A DNA stretch of 64,000 nt from an uncultured Hyphomonas sp. (GTDB lineage: Bacteria > Pseudomonadota > Alphaproteobacteria > Caulobacterales > Hyphomonadaceae). A program made the translations under genes and the position numbers. The notes beneath the pieces are model-generated. The model made no database searches, was not told where the DNA came from, and worked only from the letters and a program-made list of their open reading frames with translations. This document shows, piece by piece, positions 27,610 through 37,179 of the stretch. Where the stretch lies: the NCBI RefSeq assembly GCF_963677035.1, contig NZ_OY781472.1, forward strand, positions 620,001 through 684,000, written 5' to 3'. Numbering within the stretch: position 1 is the first letter of the stretch; every line of letters starts with the position of its first letter.

Positions 27610-28382
27610 GTATTGGCGTCCTCCAGCCGCTCGGGTCTTACGCCCGCTTTTTCGATGATCGCCGACAGTTTCGCGGCGACCTCTTCAATAAGCGCTTCAT
27701 GGAGGGTCGAGGCAACAAGGTGCACGCCATTATCACCCACGGTCCGGAACCAGGGATAGGAGCCGAAGGACACTTCCGGCATCTCTTTGGCCAGGGCGCC
27801 CAGCGGTTCGGCGATGTCCCCTTCCCGCAGACCTGTGCCGCGGATCGTGACCTTGTGGACTACGGCGCCCGTTTCGAGACGGGGGCCGATATCTTCCAGC
27901 ATGGCGCGGGCAACCTGCGGCACACCTGCCAGGGTGAACACATTTCCGGTCTGGAAACCGGGGGCGCCGGACACCGGGTTGGCGACAATGTCCGCCCCAT
28001 GCGGAATGCGCGCCATGCGCCGGCGGGCCGGCGTGTATTCGGTATTCATCGCGGCATAGCGCTCAGCCAGCATGGCGGTCACTTCGGGATGTTCGGAGAT
28101 ACCGACGCCGAATGCCTTGGCGATAGCGTCTGCGGTGATGTCGTCATGTGTCGGGCCAATGCCGCCCGTGGTGAAGACATAGGTGTATTTCGCCCGCAGC
28201 GCGTTCACCGCCTCGATGATCTCGTCCTCGATGTCCGGCACCGTCCGGCTCTCGCGCACCGGAATGCCGAGCGGCGCCAGATAAGTCGCGATCTGCTGGA
28301 GATTGATGTCGCGGGTCCGTCCGGACAGGAGTTCATCTCCGATGAGGAGGACGGCGGCGGTCGGCGAGCTTTTGTCGGTCAT
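27606..28382 (-). CDS. CinA-like molybdopterin-binding domain protein
   Basis: A 258-residue single-domain CinA/MoeA-type protein. Near the start AVLLIGDELLSGRTRDINL is the family signature, followed by VFTTGGIGPTHDDITADAIA and a C-terminal region. Full-length CinA has a second (PncC-type) amidase domain; it is absent here, so this is the short form common in alphaproteobacteria, in some species an ADP-ribose or nicotinamide-nucleotide pyrophosphatase. An in-frame TTG lies upstream, but ATG 28382 fits the conserved N terminus. Coupled by GTGA overlap to the membrane protein gene. Confidence 0.88.
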   Translation of the reverse strand: MTDKSSPTAAVLLIGDELLSGRTRDINLQQIATYLAPLGIPVRESRTVPDIEDEIIEAVNALRAKYTYVFTTGGIGPTHDDITADAIAKAFGVGISEHPEVTAMLAERYAAMNTEYTPARRRMARIPHGADIVANPVSGAPGFQTGNVFTLAGVPQVARAMLEDIGPRLETGAVVHKVTIRGTGLREGDIAEPLGALAKEMPEVSFGSYPWFRTVGDNGVHLVASTLHEALIEEVAAKLSAIIEKAGVRPERLEDANT

Positions 28383-28406
28383 GCCAATTCCATCCCCCAA
28401 GCAGCG

Positions 28407-29723
28407 TCACTCTGCAAGCGCTCGATAAACGAGTTTGCCGGATTCCACCCGCAAGCCCCTGTCCAGGTCACCCGGGAAGCGCTGGATCATGCCGACGAAG
28501 AACAGCTCATTCACCGGATCGATCCAGAACCAGGTGCCTGCCGCGCCGCCCCAGTAGTAGGTGCCCTTTGGCTGGCTGGCGCCGGTCACCGACGGGTCGA
28601 CATAGACCGCGAAATCCAGTCCGAAGCCCTGCCCCGCCATTTGCGGATTGGGGCTGACACCGTCGGAAAACAGACCAACGCCTTCAGGCAGAACATCGGT
28701 GCGCATCAGCCTGACCGTTTCAGGCTCAAGAATGCGGACGCCGTTCAGCTCGCCGCCATTCACCATCATCTGGCAGAAACGAGCATAGTCCCCGATGGTG
28801 GAGACGAGGCCCTGCCCGCCCTTTTCCATCCCGATCTCGCCTTTGCGAAAGTCCAGGTTCGGCGCCTCAAGCGGCTGCAGAACACCGGTCTCCGGGTTGG
28901 GGGTGAAGACCTCGGAGAAGCGGTCGCGCTTGTCCTCCGGCACATAGAAGGCGGTATCGACCATGCCGAGCGGACCGAAAATCTCGTCCTGCAGATACTG
29001 GCCAAAGCGCTTCCCGCTGAGCTTCTCGACAATATAGCCCTGCAGATCGACCGCCGTGCTGTAGGCCCAGTTGGTACCCGGCTGGTAGAGCAGCGGCACG
29101 GTGGCGAGCCGCGAAATGTAGGTGTCCATGTCCGGCGCGGCCAGAACTTCCGCTTCGGCGAACATCTTGTTGACCGGGTCGTCGCTGAACAGGCCATAGG
29201 CGAAGCCTGCCGTGTGGCTCATCAGCTCCCGCATCGTGGCCGGCCGGTCCGGATTGACGAGGATCGGTTCGCCGGCCTCATCCAGCCCTTCAAACACTTT
29301 CAGGTCGGCCAGTTCGGGCACGAATTTGGTGATCGGGTCGTCCAGGCTGAACGCCCCATCCTCATACAGGGTCATCAGGGCGACGCCCGTAATCGGCTTG
29401 GACATGGAATAGACCCGGAAGATCGTGTCTTCGGTGACCGGCGCCTGGTCGGCCGCGCGGCGGATGCCATACTGGTTGTAGTTGATGACCTGTCCGTCTT
29501 TCACCAGCAGGGTGGAGATGCCCGCCACCAGCCCGTCATCGACCGATTTGCGCATGGCGGCATCCAACGCATCCAGTCCGTTTGCGGAAAATCCCGCCGG
29601 AGATTCGGCGGCGGCCAGATGGTCAAAATTGATGACCTGCGGGTCTGTTGCGGGCACTGCGGTGCAGGCTGCAAGCCCCAGAATGGCCAGAGACGACAGA
29701 CATATGCTTGGGTGCCAGTTCAC
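28407..29723 (-). CDS. Serine hydrolase lipoprotein (beta-lactamase/esterase EstB type)
   Basis: A 438-residue class C beta-lactamase-fold hydrolase. A lipoprotein signal (residues 1-20, ILGLAAC with Cys20) would anchor it in a membrane facing the periplasm. Catalytic motifs are S-x-x-K in YSMSKPIT and the Tyr in NWAYSTAVD; a KTG-like third motif is seen as GGAAG near the C terminus. These proteins usually act as esterases or D-aminopeptidases and less often on beta-lactams. An ATG at 29747 is possible, but GTG 29723 is better: GGGAGGA lies ten bases before it and the signal peptide then has normal length. 24 bases ahead of the CinA gene. Confidence 0.87.
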   Translation of the reverse strand: MNWHPSICLSSLAILGLAACTAVPATDPQVINFDHLAAAESPAGFSANGLDALDAAMRKSVDDGLVAGISTLLVKDGQVINYNQYGIRRAADQAPVTEDTIFRVYSMSKPITGVALMTLYEDGAFSLDDPITKFVPELADLKVFEGLDEAGEPILVNPDRPATMRELMSHTAGFAYGLFSDDPVNKMFAEAEVLAAPDMDTYISRLATVPLLYQPGTNWAYSTAVDLQGYIVEKLSGKRFGQYLQDEIFGPLGMVDTAFYVPEDKRDRFSEVFTPNPETGVLQPLEAPNLDFRKGEIGMEKGGQGLVSTIGDYARFCQMMVNGGELNGVRILEPETVRLMRTDVLPEGVGLFSDGVSPNPQMAGQGFGLDFAVYVDPSVTGASQPKGTYYWGGAAGTWFWIDPVNELFFVGMIQRFPGDLDRGLRVESGKLVYRALAE

Positions 29724-29867
29724 GGATTTATCCTCCCTGCCTCTCATCGGAGGCTTTATTTTTTGCTTTCGGCCACCCTACAGAGATCCGCGGCCAGCCG
29801 CCAAGCCGGAACGTTACGGCATCCTGTGCATTGATCCTTCAGGTTCTGCCTCAAAAGGAGTTTTCCC

Positions 29868-30308
29868 ATGAAACGCACCGCCACCGCCATCTGGAAAGGC
29901 AATCTACGCGAAGGCACCGGCACGCTGGAGACGCAGAGCGGCGCCCTGAGCAACCACCCCTATTCTTTCAAGGCCCGGTTCGAGGACGAAAGCGGCAAGG
30001 CAGGCACAAACCCGGAGGAGCTTCTGGGCGCCGCCAATGCCGGCTGCTTCACCATGCAGCTGTCGCATCTGCTGGCCGAAGCGGGCCATCCGGCCGACCG
30101 GCTGGAGACAGTCGCGACGGTCTCGGTTGAACCCAAGGATGGCGGCGGGTTCGAGATCACGCGCAGCGCGCTCTCCCTTTCGGCCAGCGTGCCAGGCATC
30201 CAGCCAGACGTGTTCGAGGCGATTGCCGGCAAGGCAAAAGCCGGATGCCCGGTCTCCGTTGCACTCAGCGGCATTGAAATCACACTGGAAATCAGCCTCG
30301 ACAGCTGA
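29868..30308 (+). CDS. OsmC-family peroxiredoxin
   Basis: A 146-residue OsmC-type protein. The two redox cysteines are Cys60 (GAANAGCFTMQLS) and Cys127 (AKAGCPVSVALSG), and the Thr-Asn-Pro-Glu-Glu-Leu block (TNPEELLGAA) lies before the first, as in OsmC. It reduces organic hydroperoxides with lipoyl or thiol donors. AAGGAG precedes the ATG. Divergent from the serine hydrolase, upstream of map; no OhrR regulator adjacent. Confidence 0.94.
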   Translation: MKRTATAIWKGNLREGTGTLETQSGALSNHPYSFKARFEDESGKAGTNPEELLGAANAGCFTMQLSHLLAEAGHPADRLETVATVSVEPKDGGGFEITRSALSLSASVPGIQPDVFEAIAGKAKAGCPVSVALSGIEITLEISLDS

Positions 30309-30369
30309 CCAAGGGTGGAAATTTCCGGCTTTTGCTGTCACATTCACCGCTTAAGCAGAAAGTTTCCAG

Positions 30370-31191
30370 ATGACCGACACGAACCTCCTCCTGCCCATGC
30401 GCACGGGCGAAATCCGCATTCACGACGCCGAAGGCTTCGAAGGCATGCGCAAGGCCGGACGGCTGGTGGCGGAATGCCTCGACATGCTGGTGCCGGAGGT
30501 AAAGCCCGGCGTGACGACTGAGCACCTGGATGATCTGATCCGCGATTTCGTTCTGGACCATGGCGCGACCTCTGCCACGATCGGCTATCGCGGCTACCGC
30601 CACGCCTCCTGTATCTCGCTGAACCATGTCATCTGCCACGGCATTCCGGGGCCGAAACCGCTGAAAGAAGGCGACATCGCCAATATCGATGTGACCCTCA
30701 TCATCGACGGCTGGCATGGCGACCATTCACGCATGTTCGGTGTCGGCGAGGTGAAACGGAAGGCAGAGCGCCTGATGGATGTCACCTATGAGGCCATGAT
30801 GGCCGGCATCGCGCAGGTGAAGCCGGGCAACCGTTTCGGCGATATCGGCGGCGCGATCAGCGAGATCGCCCGCAAGAACCGGATGTCCGTGGTCGAGGAT
30901 TTCTGCGGCCATGGCCTCGGCCGTCTCTTCCATGACGAACCGAACGTGATCCACTCTTCCGATTACAATACTGGCCCGGAACTGAAGCCTGGCATGTTCT
31001 TCACCATCGAACCGATGCTGAACCTCGGCCGCAAGGACGCCGCCATCCTGCCGGACGGCTGGACGGCCGTGACGCGCGACCGCCAGCTGTCGGCCCAGTA
31101 CGAGCATTCCGTCGGCGTGACCGAGGACGGCGTGGAAATCTTCACGACCAGCCCGAAAGGCTGGCACCAGCCGCACAAGGTCGACCTCTAG
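30370..31191 (+). CDS. map: Type I methionine aminopeptidase
   Basis: A 273-residue MetAP type I. It removes the starting Met from new proteins. Metal ligands are in the expected order: Asp in ANIDVTLIIDGWHGDHSRMF, His in GHGLGRLFHDEPNV, Glu in FTIEPMLN and the late Glu in SAQYEHSVGVTEDG (segments shown in part). An N-terminal extension (MTDTNLLLPMRTGEIRIH) precedes the core, common in alphaproteobacteria. Next downstream is radC, 89 bases away, on the same strand. Confidence 0.96.
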   Translation: MTDTNLLLPMRTGEIRIHDAEGFEGMRKAGRLVAECLDMLVPEVKPGVTTEHLDDLIRDFVLDHGATSATIGYRGYRHASCISLNHVICHGIPGPKPLKEGDIANIDVTLIIDGWHGDHSRMFGVGEVKRKAERLMDVTYEAMMAGIAQVKPGNRFGDIGGAISEIARKNRMSVVEDFCGHGLGRLFHDEPNVIHSSDYNTGPELKPGMFFTIEPMLNLGRKDAAILPDGWTAVTRDRQLSAQYEHSVGVTEDGVEIFTTSPKGWHQPHKVDL

Positions 31192-31280
31192 GTCCCTATT
31201 CCTTATCAGTTACAGGTGGACCGCGGCGGCCACGCCAAACCCACTTTGTCGAAACGGAATTTCGTGGTTTCTCCGCAAGG

Positions 31281-31970
31281 ATGAAAACCAGAACGGACGA
31301 ACCCCACTGGCAGGGCCATCGCGAGCGCCTGCGCGGCAAGCTGCTGTCACGCGGTCCTGCGGCGCTGGACGATTACGAGATTCTCGAAGTCCTGTTGATG
31401 GCGTTTATCCCCCGGCGGGACGTGAAGCCCATCGCCAAGGCGCTGGAGGCAAAGTTCGGCGGCCTCTCCGCCGTGCTCGCCGCCCCGGCTGCCGATCTCG
31501 TGAAAGTGGACGGTGTGGGCGAAACGGTCGCCGCCTATCTGAAAGCCGTTGCCGAACTGCATAGCCGCGCCAGCCTTCAGGAAATCCGCAAGCGCGAAGT
31601 GGTCTCCTCCTGGTCTGCCCTGCTGGAATATGTCCGCCGCGAGATGCAGCACGAGACGCGGGAGCAGTTCCGTGTGCTTTTTCTCGACCGCAAGAATCAG
31701 CTGATTGCCGACGAGGTGATGAGCCAGGGCACAGTGGATCAGGCCCCCGTCTATCCGCGCGAGATTGCCCGCCGGGCGCTGGAGCTTGCCGCCTCCAGCC
31801 TGATCCTGGTGCACAACCACCCTTCGGGTGACACGACGCCTTCGCGCGCCGACATCGACATGACGCGGGAAATCATCGACGCGCTTATTCCCTTTGACAT
31901 CGAGGTCCATGACCACCTGATCGCGGGAACCGGCGGCGTCACCAGCTTCCGATCTGCAGGCCTGATCTGA
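31281..31970 (+). CDS. radC: RadC-family JAB/MPN domain protein
   Basis: A 229-residue RadC homolog. The N-terminal helix-hairpin region (YEILEVLLMAFIPRRDVKPIAK, VKVDGVGETVAAYL) is followed by the MPN+/JAMM core with HNHPSGDTTPSRADIDMT: the His-x-His and Asp metal ligands are intact. Despite its name the family is not proven to act in DNA repair; the metal site suggests a peptidase or nuclease. Starts at ATG 31281 right after GCAAGG. The map-radC order is common in this group of bacteria. Confidence 0.93.
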   Translation: MKTRTDEPHWQGHRERLRGKLLSRGPAALDDYEILEVLLMAFIPRRDVKPIAKALEAKFGGLSAVLAAPAADLVKVDGVGETVAAYLKAVAELHSRASLQEIRKREVVSSWSALLEYVRREMQHETREQFRVLFLDRKNQLIADEVMSQGTVDQAPVYPREIARRALELAASSLILVHNHPSGDTTPSRADIDMTREIIDALIPFDIEVHDHLIAGTGGVTSFRSAGLI

Positions 31971-32078
31971 CGATTACCTTACGATAAGGCTTGCGGCGGG
32001 CGCTCGGAGCACTACCGTGGATGACATCGCCAGCAAATGCTCCGATCAGAAGGGCAACGCTGCATCGGAGGACACTAA

Positions 32079-33572
32079 ATGAGCGATACGACAGCCGGCC
32101 CGGCAGCAGAGCCTGGCCATATCACCGGTTTTGGAACCAAGCCTTATCGCTCTTACGTGCTGATAGCGTTGACGCTGGTCTATACGCTCAACTTTATCGA
32201 CCGCACCGTGATCACGGTCGTCGCCCAGCCGATCATCGACACATTCTCGCTGTCGGACGCGCAATGGGGCATCCTGACCGGCTGGCCCTTTGCCCTCTTC
32301 TATGCTGGCATGGGGATTCCCATCGCGATGTGGGCAGACCGGGGCAACCGGGTGAAGATCATCACTTTCTGCATCATAATCTGGTCTTTGATGACCGTGT
32401 TCTGCGGCCTTGCAACAGGCTTCCTCTGGCTGCTCCTGTTCCGGGTCGGCGTGGGAATCGGTGAAGCTGGCTGCACACCGCCTGCAAACTCGCTCATCGG
32501 CGACTACTATCCTGCGAAAAGCCGCGCCAACGCCATCGGCATCTATTCGATGGGCGTCACGCTTGGCGGTGTTCTGGCCCAGCTGTTCGGCGGCACGATC
32601 GCCAGCATCAAGGGCGAAGACATGGGCGCCTGGATCCAGTCGCTCGGCATGGGCGGACTGTTCAGCGGCCTGGACTGGGCCGAAGTGCATGGCTGGCGCT
32701 TTGCGTTTATCCTGGTCGGCGCGCCCGGCCTGATTGTTGCGCTGATCATCTGGCTGACCATGAAAGAACCGCCACGCGGCTACTCCGATGTAAAATCGAC
32801 CAAGCCCGAGGCCAAGGCCGGTTTCGCGGAAGCGTTCAAGGAATTCGGCAAGAAACCGACCTTCTGGACCCTCTCGCTCGGCGCAGCCTTTGTGGCGTTT
32901 GCCGGATATGGCCTCATCAGCTTCCAGGCGCCGTTCCTGATGCGCGTCCATGGCGTCAGCGTCCACGAGGCCGCGGTCCGGTATGGCGCGCCTCTGGCAG
33001 CGGTTGCCGCGTTCGGGACGTTCCTGGGCGGTTTCCTGTCCGAACGTCTCAGCGGCCGCTTCCCGTCTGTTGCGGCCTGGCTGCCCTCCGTCGGCCTGAC
33101 GATCGCCGTGCCGTGCTATATCGCCGCCTTCCTCAGCCCGACCCTGTCCATGGCCTTTGCCTTGTGGATCGTCGCGGGAATCGGCCACTACGCCTATCTC
33201 GGCGCGCAATATACGGTCTCCGTGGCAATCGTATCGCCGAAGTCCCGCGCCACGACCGTGTCCGTGCTGCTGCTGATCGTCAGCCTCATCGGCAACGGGA
33301 TCGGCCCCTTCTTTACCGGCCTGATGAGCACGTCCTTCATGAAGGGCATCATTCGCAGTGAAGGCCTGGATACATCCTTTAACCGGTTCGACCTGTGCGC
33401 CGGGAAAGTTGCCGAAATCGGACCGGAGGGCCCGGCCCTTTGTTCCGCCTATTCGGAAGGCCTGCGCCAATCCATGATCGCGACCGTCCTGTTCCTTCTG
33501 GTCGCCGCCTTGTTCTACTTCCTGGCTGGCCGAACCTTTGCCCGTGACCGCTGGAGCGCGAATTCCAACTAA
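32079..33572 (+). CDS. MFS transporter, Spinster-like
   Basis: A 497-residue major facilitator with 12 helices. Family features are NFIDRTVITVVAQPII in helix 1, WADRGNRVKI after helix 2 (the motif-A loop), and GVGIGEAGCTPPANSLIGDYY in helices 4-5, a strong mark of the Spinster-like group. A periplasmic loop near the C terminus has two Cys (LCAGKVAE and ALCSAYSEG) that its paralog downstream also keeps. The substrate is unknown; lipids, sugar phosphates and organic acids are reported for the group. GGAGGACACTAA precedes the ATG. First of a run of six same-strand genes. Confidence 0.92.
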   Translation: MSDTTAGPAAEPGHITGFGTKPYRSYVLIALTLVYTLNFIDRTVITVVAQPIIDTFSLSDAQWGILTGWPFALFYAGMGIPIAMWADRGNRVKIITFCIIIWSLMTVFCGLATGFLWLLLFRVGVGIGEAGCTPPANSLIGDYYPAKSRANAIGIYSMGVTLGGVLAQLFGGTIASIKGEDMGAWIQSLGMGGLFSGLDWAEVHGWRFAFILVGAPGLIVALIIWLTMKEPPRGYSDVKSTKPEAKAGFAEAFKEFGKKPTFWTLSLGAAFVAFAGYGLISFQAPFLMRVHGVSVHEAAVRYGAPLAAVAAFGTFLGGFLSERLSGRFPSVAAWLPSVGLTIAVPCYIAAFLSPTLSMAFALWIVAGIGHYAYLGAQYTVSVAIVSPKSRATTVSVLLLIVSLIGNGIGPFFTGLMSTSFMKGIIRSEGLDTSFNRFDLCAGKVAEIGPEGPALCSAYSEGLRQSMIATVLFLLVAALFYFLAGRTFARDRWSANSN

Positions 33573-33609
33573 CCAGCACCATTCGTCCTCAGACTGACAG
33601 GAGACGCCC

Positions 33610-35091
33610 ATGACTGACGCCGCCGCAGCCCGACCGGGACACGAAACAGGCTATGGATCCTCCGGATACCGCGCCTATGTGCTGAGCGCCCTTCTCATTG
33701 TCTACATCTTCAACTTCATCGACCGGTCGATCTTCGCGATCCTGACCGAGCCGATGAAGACGTCGCTGAAGCTGGAAGATTGGCACATGGGTGTGCTGGG
33801 CGGTCTTGCCTTTGCGATCTTCTATACGACGCTCGGCATCCCGATTGCGCGTCTTGCCGAACGGCGCAGCCGGATCGGCATCATCGTGATTGCGCTGTCC
33901 CTGTGGAGCCTGATGACCGTCATGTGCGGCTTTGCGATGGGCTTCATGTCGCTGTTCATGTTCCGCCTCATGGTGGGCGTCGGCGAAGCAGGCTGCACCC
34001 CGCCGGCCCAGTCCGTCATCGCGGACTATTTCAAACCGTCCAGCCGCGCGACGGCGGCCTCGATCTACGCGCTCGGCGTGCCGCTTGGCGGCATGATTGC
34101 CGGCCTCGCGGGCGGCCCGATCAATGACTATGTGACCGGCGACAATGTCCACGCCCTGCTGGACAATTGGGGCTGGACCTGGGCAGTCAAGATGATCGAC
34201 TGGAAGAGTTTCGAGGGCTGGCGTATCGCCTTTATCGCCGTCGGCCTGCCGGGCGTTGTGCTCGCCACGATCATCGGCATGACCATCAAAGAGCCGCCGC
34301 GCGGCTATACGGATCCGCCCAACGCCTCCGGCATGCCGACCGAACGCTCGAGCTTCGTGGATGCGTTCAAGACGCTGATGAAGAAGCCAACCTATGTGCA
34401 TGTCGTCACCGGGGCGGCGATTGCTTCCTTTGCCGGCTATGGCATCGCGCAGTTCTCAACCTCCTTCCTTCGCCGGACGCATGGCCTCAGCCTGACCGAA
34501 GCGGCCCTGATCTTCAGCCTCGTCATCGGCCTGATGGCGGCGATCGGCGTGTTCCTGTCCGGCTTCCTGGCCGACAAGATGTCGGTGCGCCATCCGAAGG
34601 CCCTGTCCTGGATGCCAGCGCTGGGCATGGGCCTGTCCGTGCCGCTCTACTGGCTCGGCTATCTCGCACCGACGGTGCCGCTGATGCTGCCGCCACTGAT
34701 GGCAGCCGCCCTGCTGCACTATTTCTATCTCGGGCCGATGTATGCTGTTTCCACCGGTGTGGCCGACGCACGCACGCGGGCCACGGCCGTCGCCATCACC
34801 CTGTTTGCGGTGAACCTGATCGGGATCGGCCTTGGCCCCACCCTGATCGGCATCCTGTCGACCGTCCTGAAAACCATGATGCTCGGCGGGCATGACCTCG
34901 GCCTGACGCTGGAAATCTGCAAAGACGTGACCGGCCTGCCGGACGCCCAGGCAGCGGCCTGCAACAGCGCCAATGCCCGCGGCCTGCAATGGTCGATCAT
35001 CATCTTCGCCTCGCTGTATGGCTGGGCGGCGCTTCATTATCTGTGGGCAGGAAAGACACTGCAGCGTGACATGATCACCCGGTCGGCTTAA
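33610..35091 (+). CDS. MFS transporter, Spinster-like (paralog)
   Basis: A 493-residue paralog of the gene 37 bases upstream. It keeps NFIDRSIFAILTEPMK, LAERRSRIGI and GVGEAGCTPPAQSVIADYF, and the paired late Cys (EICKDVTGLP, AAACNSANARG). Alignment by eye gives clear similarity along the whole length, so this is a tandem duplication with divergence. CAGGAG lies seven bases ahead of the ATG. The paired Cys may form a disulfide in the last outer loop, an inference. Confidence 0.92.
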   Translation: MTDAAAARPGHETGYGSSGYRAYVLSALLIVYIFNFIDRSIFAILTEPMKTSLKLEDWHMGVLGGLAFAIFYTTLGIPIARLAERRSRIGIIVIALSLWSLMTVMCGFAMGFMSLFMFRLMVGVGEAGCTPPAQSVIADYFKPSSRATAASIYALGVPLGGMIAGLAGGPINDYVTGDNVHALLDNWGWTWAVKMIDWKSFEGWRIAFIAVGLPGVVLATIIGMTIKEPPRGYTDPPNASGMPTERSSFVDAFKTLMKKPTYVHVVTGAAIASFAGYGIAQFSTSFLRRTHGLSLTEAALIFSLVIGLMAAIGVFLSGFLADKMSVRHPKALSWMPALGMGLSVPLYWLGYLAPTVPLMLPPLMAAALLHYFYLGPMYAVSTGVADARTRATAVAITLFAVNLIGIGLGPTLIGILSTVLKTMMLGGHDLGLTLEICKDVTGLPDAQAAACNSANARGLQWSIIIFASLYGWAALHYLWAGKTLQRDMITRSA

Positions 35092-35100
35092 TCGGGTGCC

Positions 35101-36078
35101 ATGGCTGTCTACACTCAGGTTTCCGACGAGGCGCTCGCCGCCTTCCTGACCGAATACGATCTCGGCGCCGCGCTTTCCTTCAAGGGGATCGCGGAGGGCG
35201 TCGAGAATTCGAACTATTACCTGGAGACCGAAAAAGGCCGCTACATCCTCACCCTGTTCGAGAAGCGGGTGAATGCGGAGGAGCTGCCCTATTTCGTCGG
35301 CCTGAAGCAGCATCTCGCGGCTAAGGGCTATCCTTGCCCCTCGCCCATCGCCGCACGGGACGGCAAGGCCCTGCGCACGCTGGAAGGCCGCCCGGCGCTG
35401 ATCGTCACCTTCATCGACGGTCTCTCCCCCCGCAGACCGAATGTCGCCCAGTGCCGGGAGCTTGGCGCAGGCATGGCGCGCATGCATATCGCGCTCGCGG
35501 ATTTCGGCATGGAGCGCGCGAACAGCCTTGGCCCTGCCGCCTGGCCGCGTCTGTGGGCTGGCCGGGAAGCGGACGCGGACGCGCTTCAGCCCGGCCTCGC
35601 CGAATGCATCTCAGATGACCTCGCCGCCATCGCCGCCGCCAAGCCGCAAGCGCTGGACCTGCCGCGCGGGACGATCCATGCGGATCTCTTCCCCGACAAT
35701 GCCTTCTTCCTGGGCGACACATTCTCCGGCGCCATCGACTTCTATTTCGCCTGCACCGATGCGCTCGCCTATGACCTGGCCATCTGCCTCAATGCCTGGG
35801 CCTTTGAGGATGATAGCGGCGCGTCGCTCAACTATAATTTCTCCAAGGGCGCGGCCCTTATCGCAGGCTATGAAAGCGTGCGCCCGCTGGAGGCGGCAGA
35901 GCGGGCGGCGCTTCCTGTGCTGGCACGCGGCGCGGCCCTGCGTTTCTTCCTCACGCGGCTTGTCGACTGGTCATCGACACCGGAAGGTGCCCTCGTAAAG
36001 CCCAAAAACCCCCTCGAATATGCCGGACGCCTCGCCTTCCATCGCAAAGTGGAAACGGCGGAAGGCTATGGTGCATGA
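35101..36078 (+). CDS. thrB: Homoserine kinase (ThrB, APH fold)
   Basis: A 325-residue kinase of the aminoglycoside-phosphotransferase fold, the form used by many alphaproteobacteria. VENSNYYLETEKGRYILTLFEK (in part) is the ATP lobe, and the catalytic loop is GTIHADLFPDNAFF (His-x-Asp-x5-Asn, Brenner motif) followed by GAIDFYFA. It phosphorylates homoserine on the way to threonine. The start is an ATG nine bases after the MFS stop, so translation is probably coupled to it. It overlaps the following membrane protein gene by four bases (ATGA). No other threonine gene is nearby. Confidence 0.93.
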   Translation: MAVYTQVSDEALAAFLTEYDLGAALSFKGIAEGVENSNYYLETEKGRYILTLFEKRVNAEELPYFVGLKQHLAAKGYPCPSPIAARDGKALRTLEGRPALIVTFIDGLSPRRPNVAQCRELGAGMARMHIALADFGMERANSLGPAAWPRLWAGREADADALQPGLAECISDDLAAIAAAKPQALDLPRGTIHADLFPDNAFFLGDTFSGAIDFYFACTDALAYDLAICLNAWAFEDDSGASLNYNFSKGAALIAGYESVRPLEAAERAALPVLARGAALRFFLTRLVDWSSTPEGALVKPKNPLEYAGRLAFHRKVETAEGYGA

Positions 36079-36563
36079 AGAGCGTTTGGAAAGACCTGAT
36101 CCTCCTTGCTCTCGCCGCGCTGATTGCACCTGTCATGGCTGCAGCATTTGCAGCCATGATCCTTGCTACGGTGATCGCACCCGATCTCATCTTCCGCGTT
36201 GATATCAATTCGATCGACTCGCGCCCGGCGACTCTGCGGGAGATCGCCACTAACCTTGGTGATTTCGGCATCGTGGGCGTCCGACTTGGTGCAATACCCG
36301 GATGGCCTGCCATGGTAGTTTTGGGGCTGCCGTTACACGGATGGCTGTTCCACAATGGTAAGACTGGTGGGTTGAGCTATGCGCTATCTGGTATCGCTGC
36401 AGGGTTCGTAACCGTGCTCCTTTATCTGCTTGGTACCGGTGATTGGTGGGTCAGTCCGTCCGCATGGTTTGAAGCCTGGCCGATCCTGCTGACAGGGTCC
36501 ACGACCGGATTGTTGGCCGCAGGCCTGTTCTGGCTGATCAGGCGGCCGGACAGGATGGTGTGA
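36075..36563 (+). CDS. Membrane protein, unknown
   Basis: A 162-residue protein with four probable helices (8-28, 70-90, 97-115, 140-158). No recognised family. Codon use is a little less GC-biased than its neighbours (for example GGTGATTTCGGC with several GGT and ACT codons). It starts inside the thrB stop (ATGA) and is followed after four bases by another membrane protein, so all belong to one transcript. Confidence 0.7.
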   Translation: MKSVWKDLILLALAALIAPVMAAAFAAMILATVIAPDLIFRVDINSIDSRPATLREIATNLGDFGIVGVRLGAIPGWPAMVVLGLPLHGWLFHNGKTGGLSYALSGIAAGFVTVLLYLLGTGDWWVSPSAWFEAWPILLTGSTTGLLAAGLFWLIRRPDRMV

Positions 36564-36567
36564 CGGT

Positions 36568-37140
36568 GTGAGCGGATCGACGGCCCCCGAAGTTGAACCG
36601 CCGCTTCCCAGCTATGCCGGCCCGGTCACGCGGCGCAGTTTCCGGCGGATCAAGCTCGCCCTGTTCCTGTCTTCCCTGGCCGCCTGCCTGCTTGTGACAA
36701 TCATCGGCGCTATCTGCACACGCCTCCTGATTCTGGCGGTGGGCATCGCCGGGAACGCGACCAATTACCATATGATGAGCGATGGCGGTTTCACTGGCGG
36801 GCTGAGCGGCGCGTTCCAGCTGGCGAGCTACAATTTCCTGCTCTTCTTCATCAATGTGCCGGCTGCCTGGCTGGCGCTTGGCCTGTCCATCGGGCGCCTG
36901 CCCTATCGCGGCATCGTGAGGCGCGCACCCTTCATCCGCTGGGGCAGCATCTGGGGGGCGATCCTTGTCGGCGGCACGACCGGTTTTTTCGGTGCGCTGT
37001 CCGGCCTTGCGAGCGGCCTCGGCGCGCTCCTTGGCGGCGGGCTGATCGGCGCCCTTGCCGGCGCGCTTTGTGGCCTCCTGTTCTACGCCATCGTGAAACC
37101 TGCCAACCAGCTCGCCGAAGTGGACGTAGGCGTCTTCTGA
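36568..37140 (+). CDS. Membrane protein, unknown (190 residues)
   Basis: A GTG-started protein, four bases after the previous stop. An N-terminal polar part (GSTAPEVEPPLPSYAGPVTRR in part) is followed by four helices and a Gly-rich last half (TTGFFGALSGLASGLGALLGG). No family recognised; the Gly-rich helices suggest tight packing. Lies between the unknown 162-residue protein and rnhA, in the thrB operon. Confidence 0.7.
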   Translation: MSGSTAPEVEPPLPSYAGPVTRRSFRRIKLALFLSSLAACLLVTIIGAICTRLLILAVGIAGNATNYHMMSDGGFTGGLSGAFQLASYNFLLFFINVPAAWLALGLSIGRLPYRGIVRRAPFIRWGSIWGAILVGGTTGFFGALSGLASGLGALLGGGLIGALAGALCGLLFYAIVKPANQLAEVDVGVF

Positions 37141-37179
37141 CGCTTGACGCCTTCCGCGAAGCCAACCACCTGAAAGCCC

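Noticed and set aside
27699..29834. Plus-strand frame of 711 codons opposite cinA-like and serine hydrolase genes
   Set aside because: It spans two clear minus-strand genes and their gap, has shadow-like composition and no family match.
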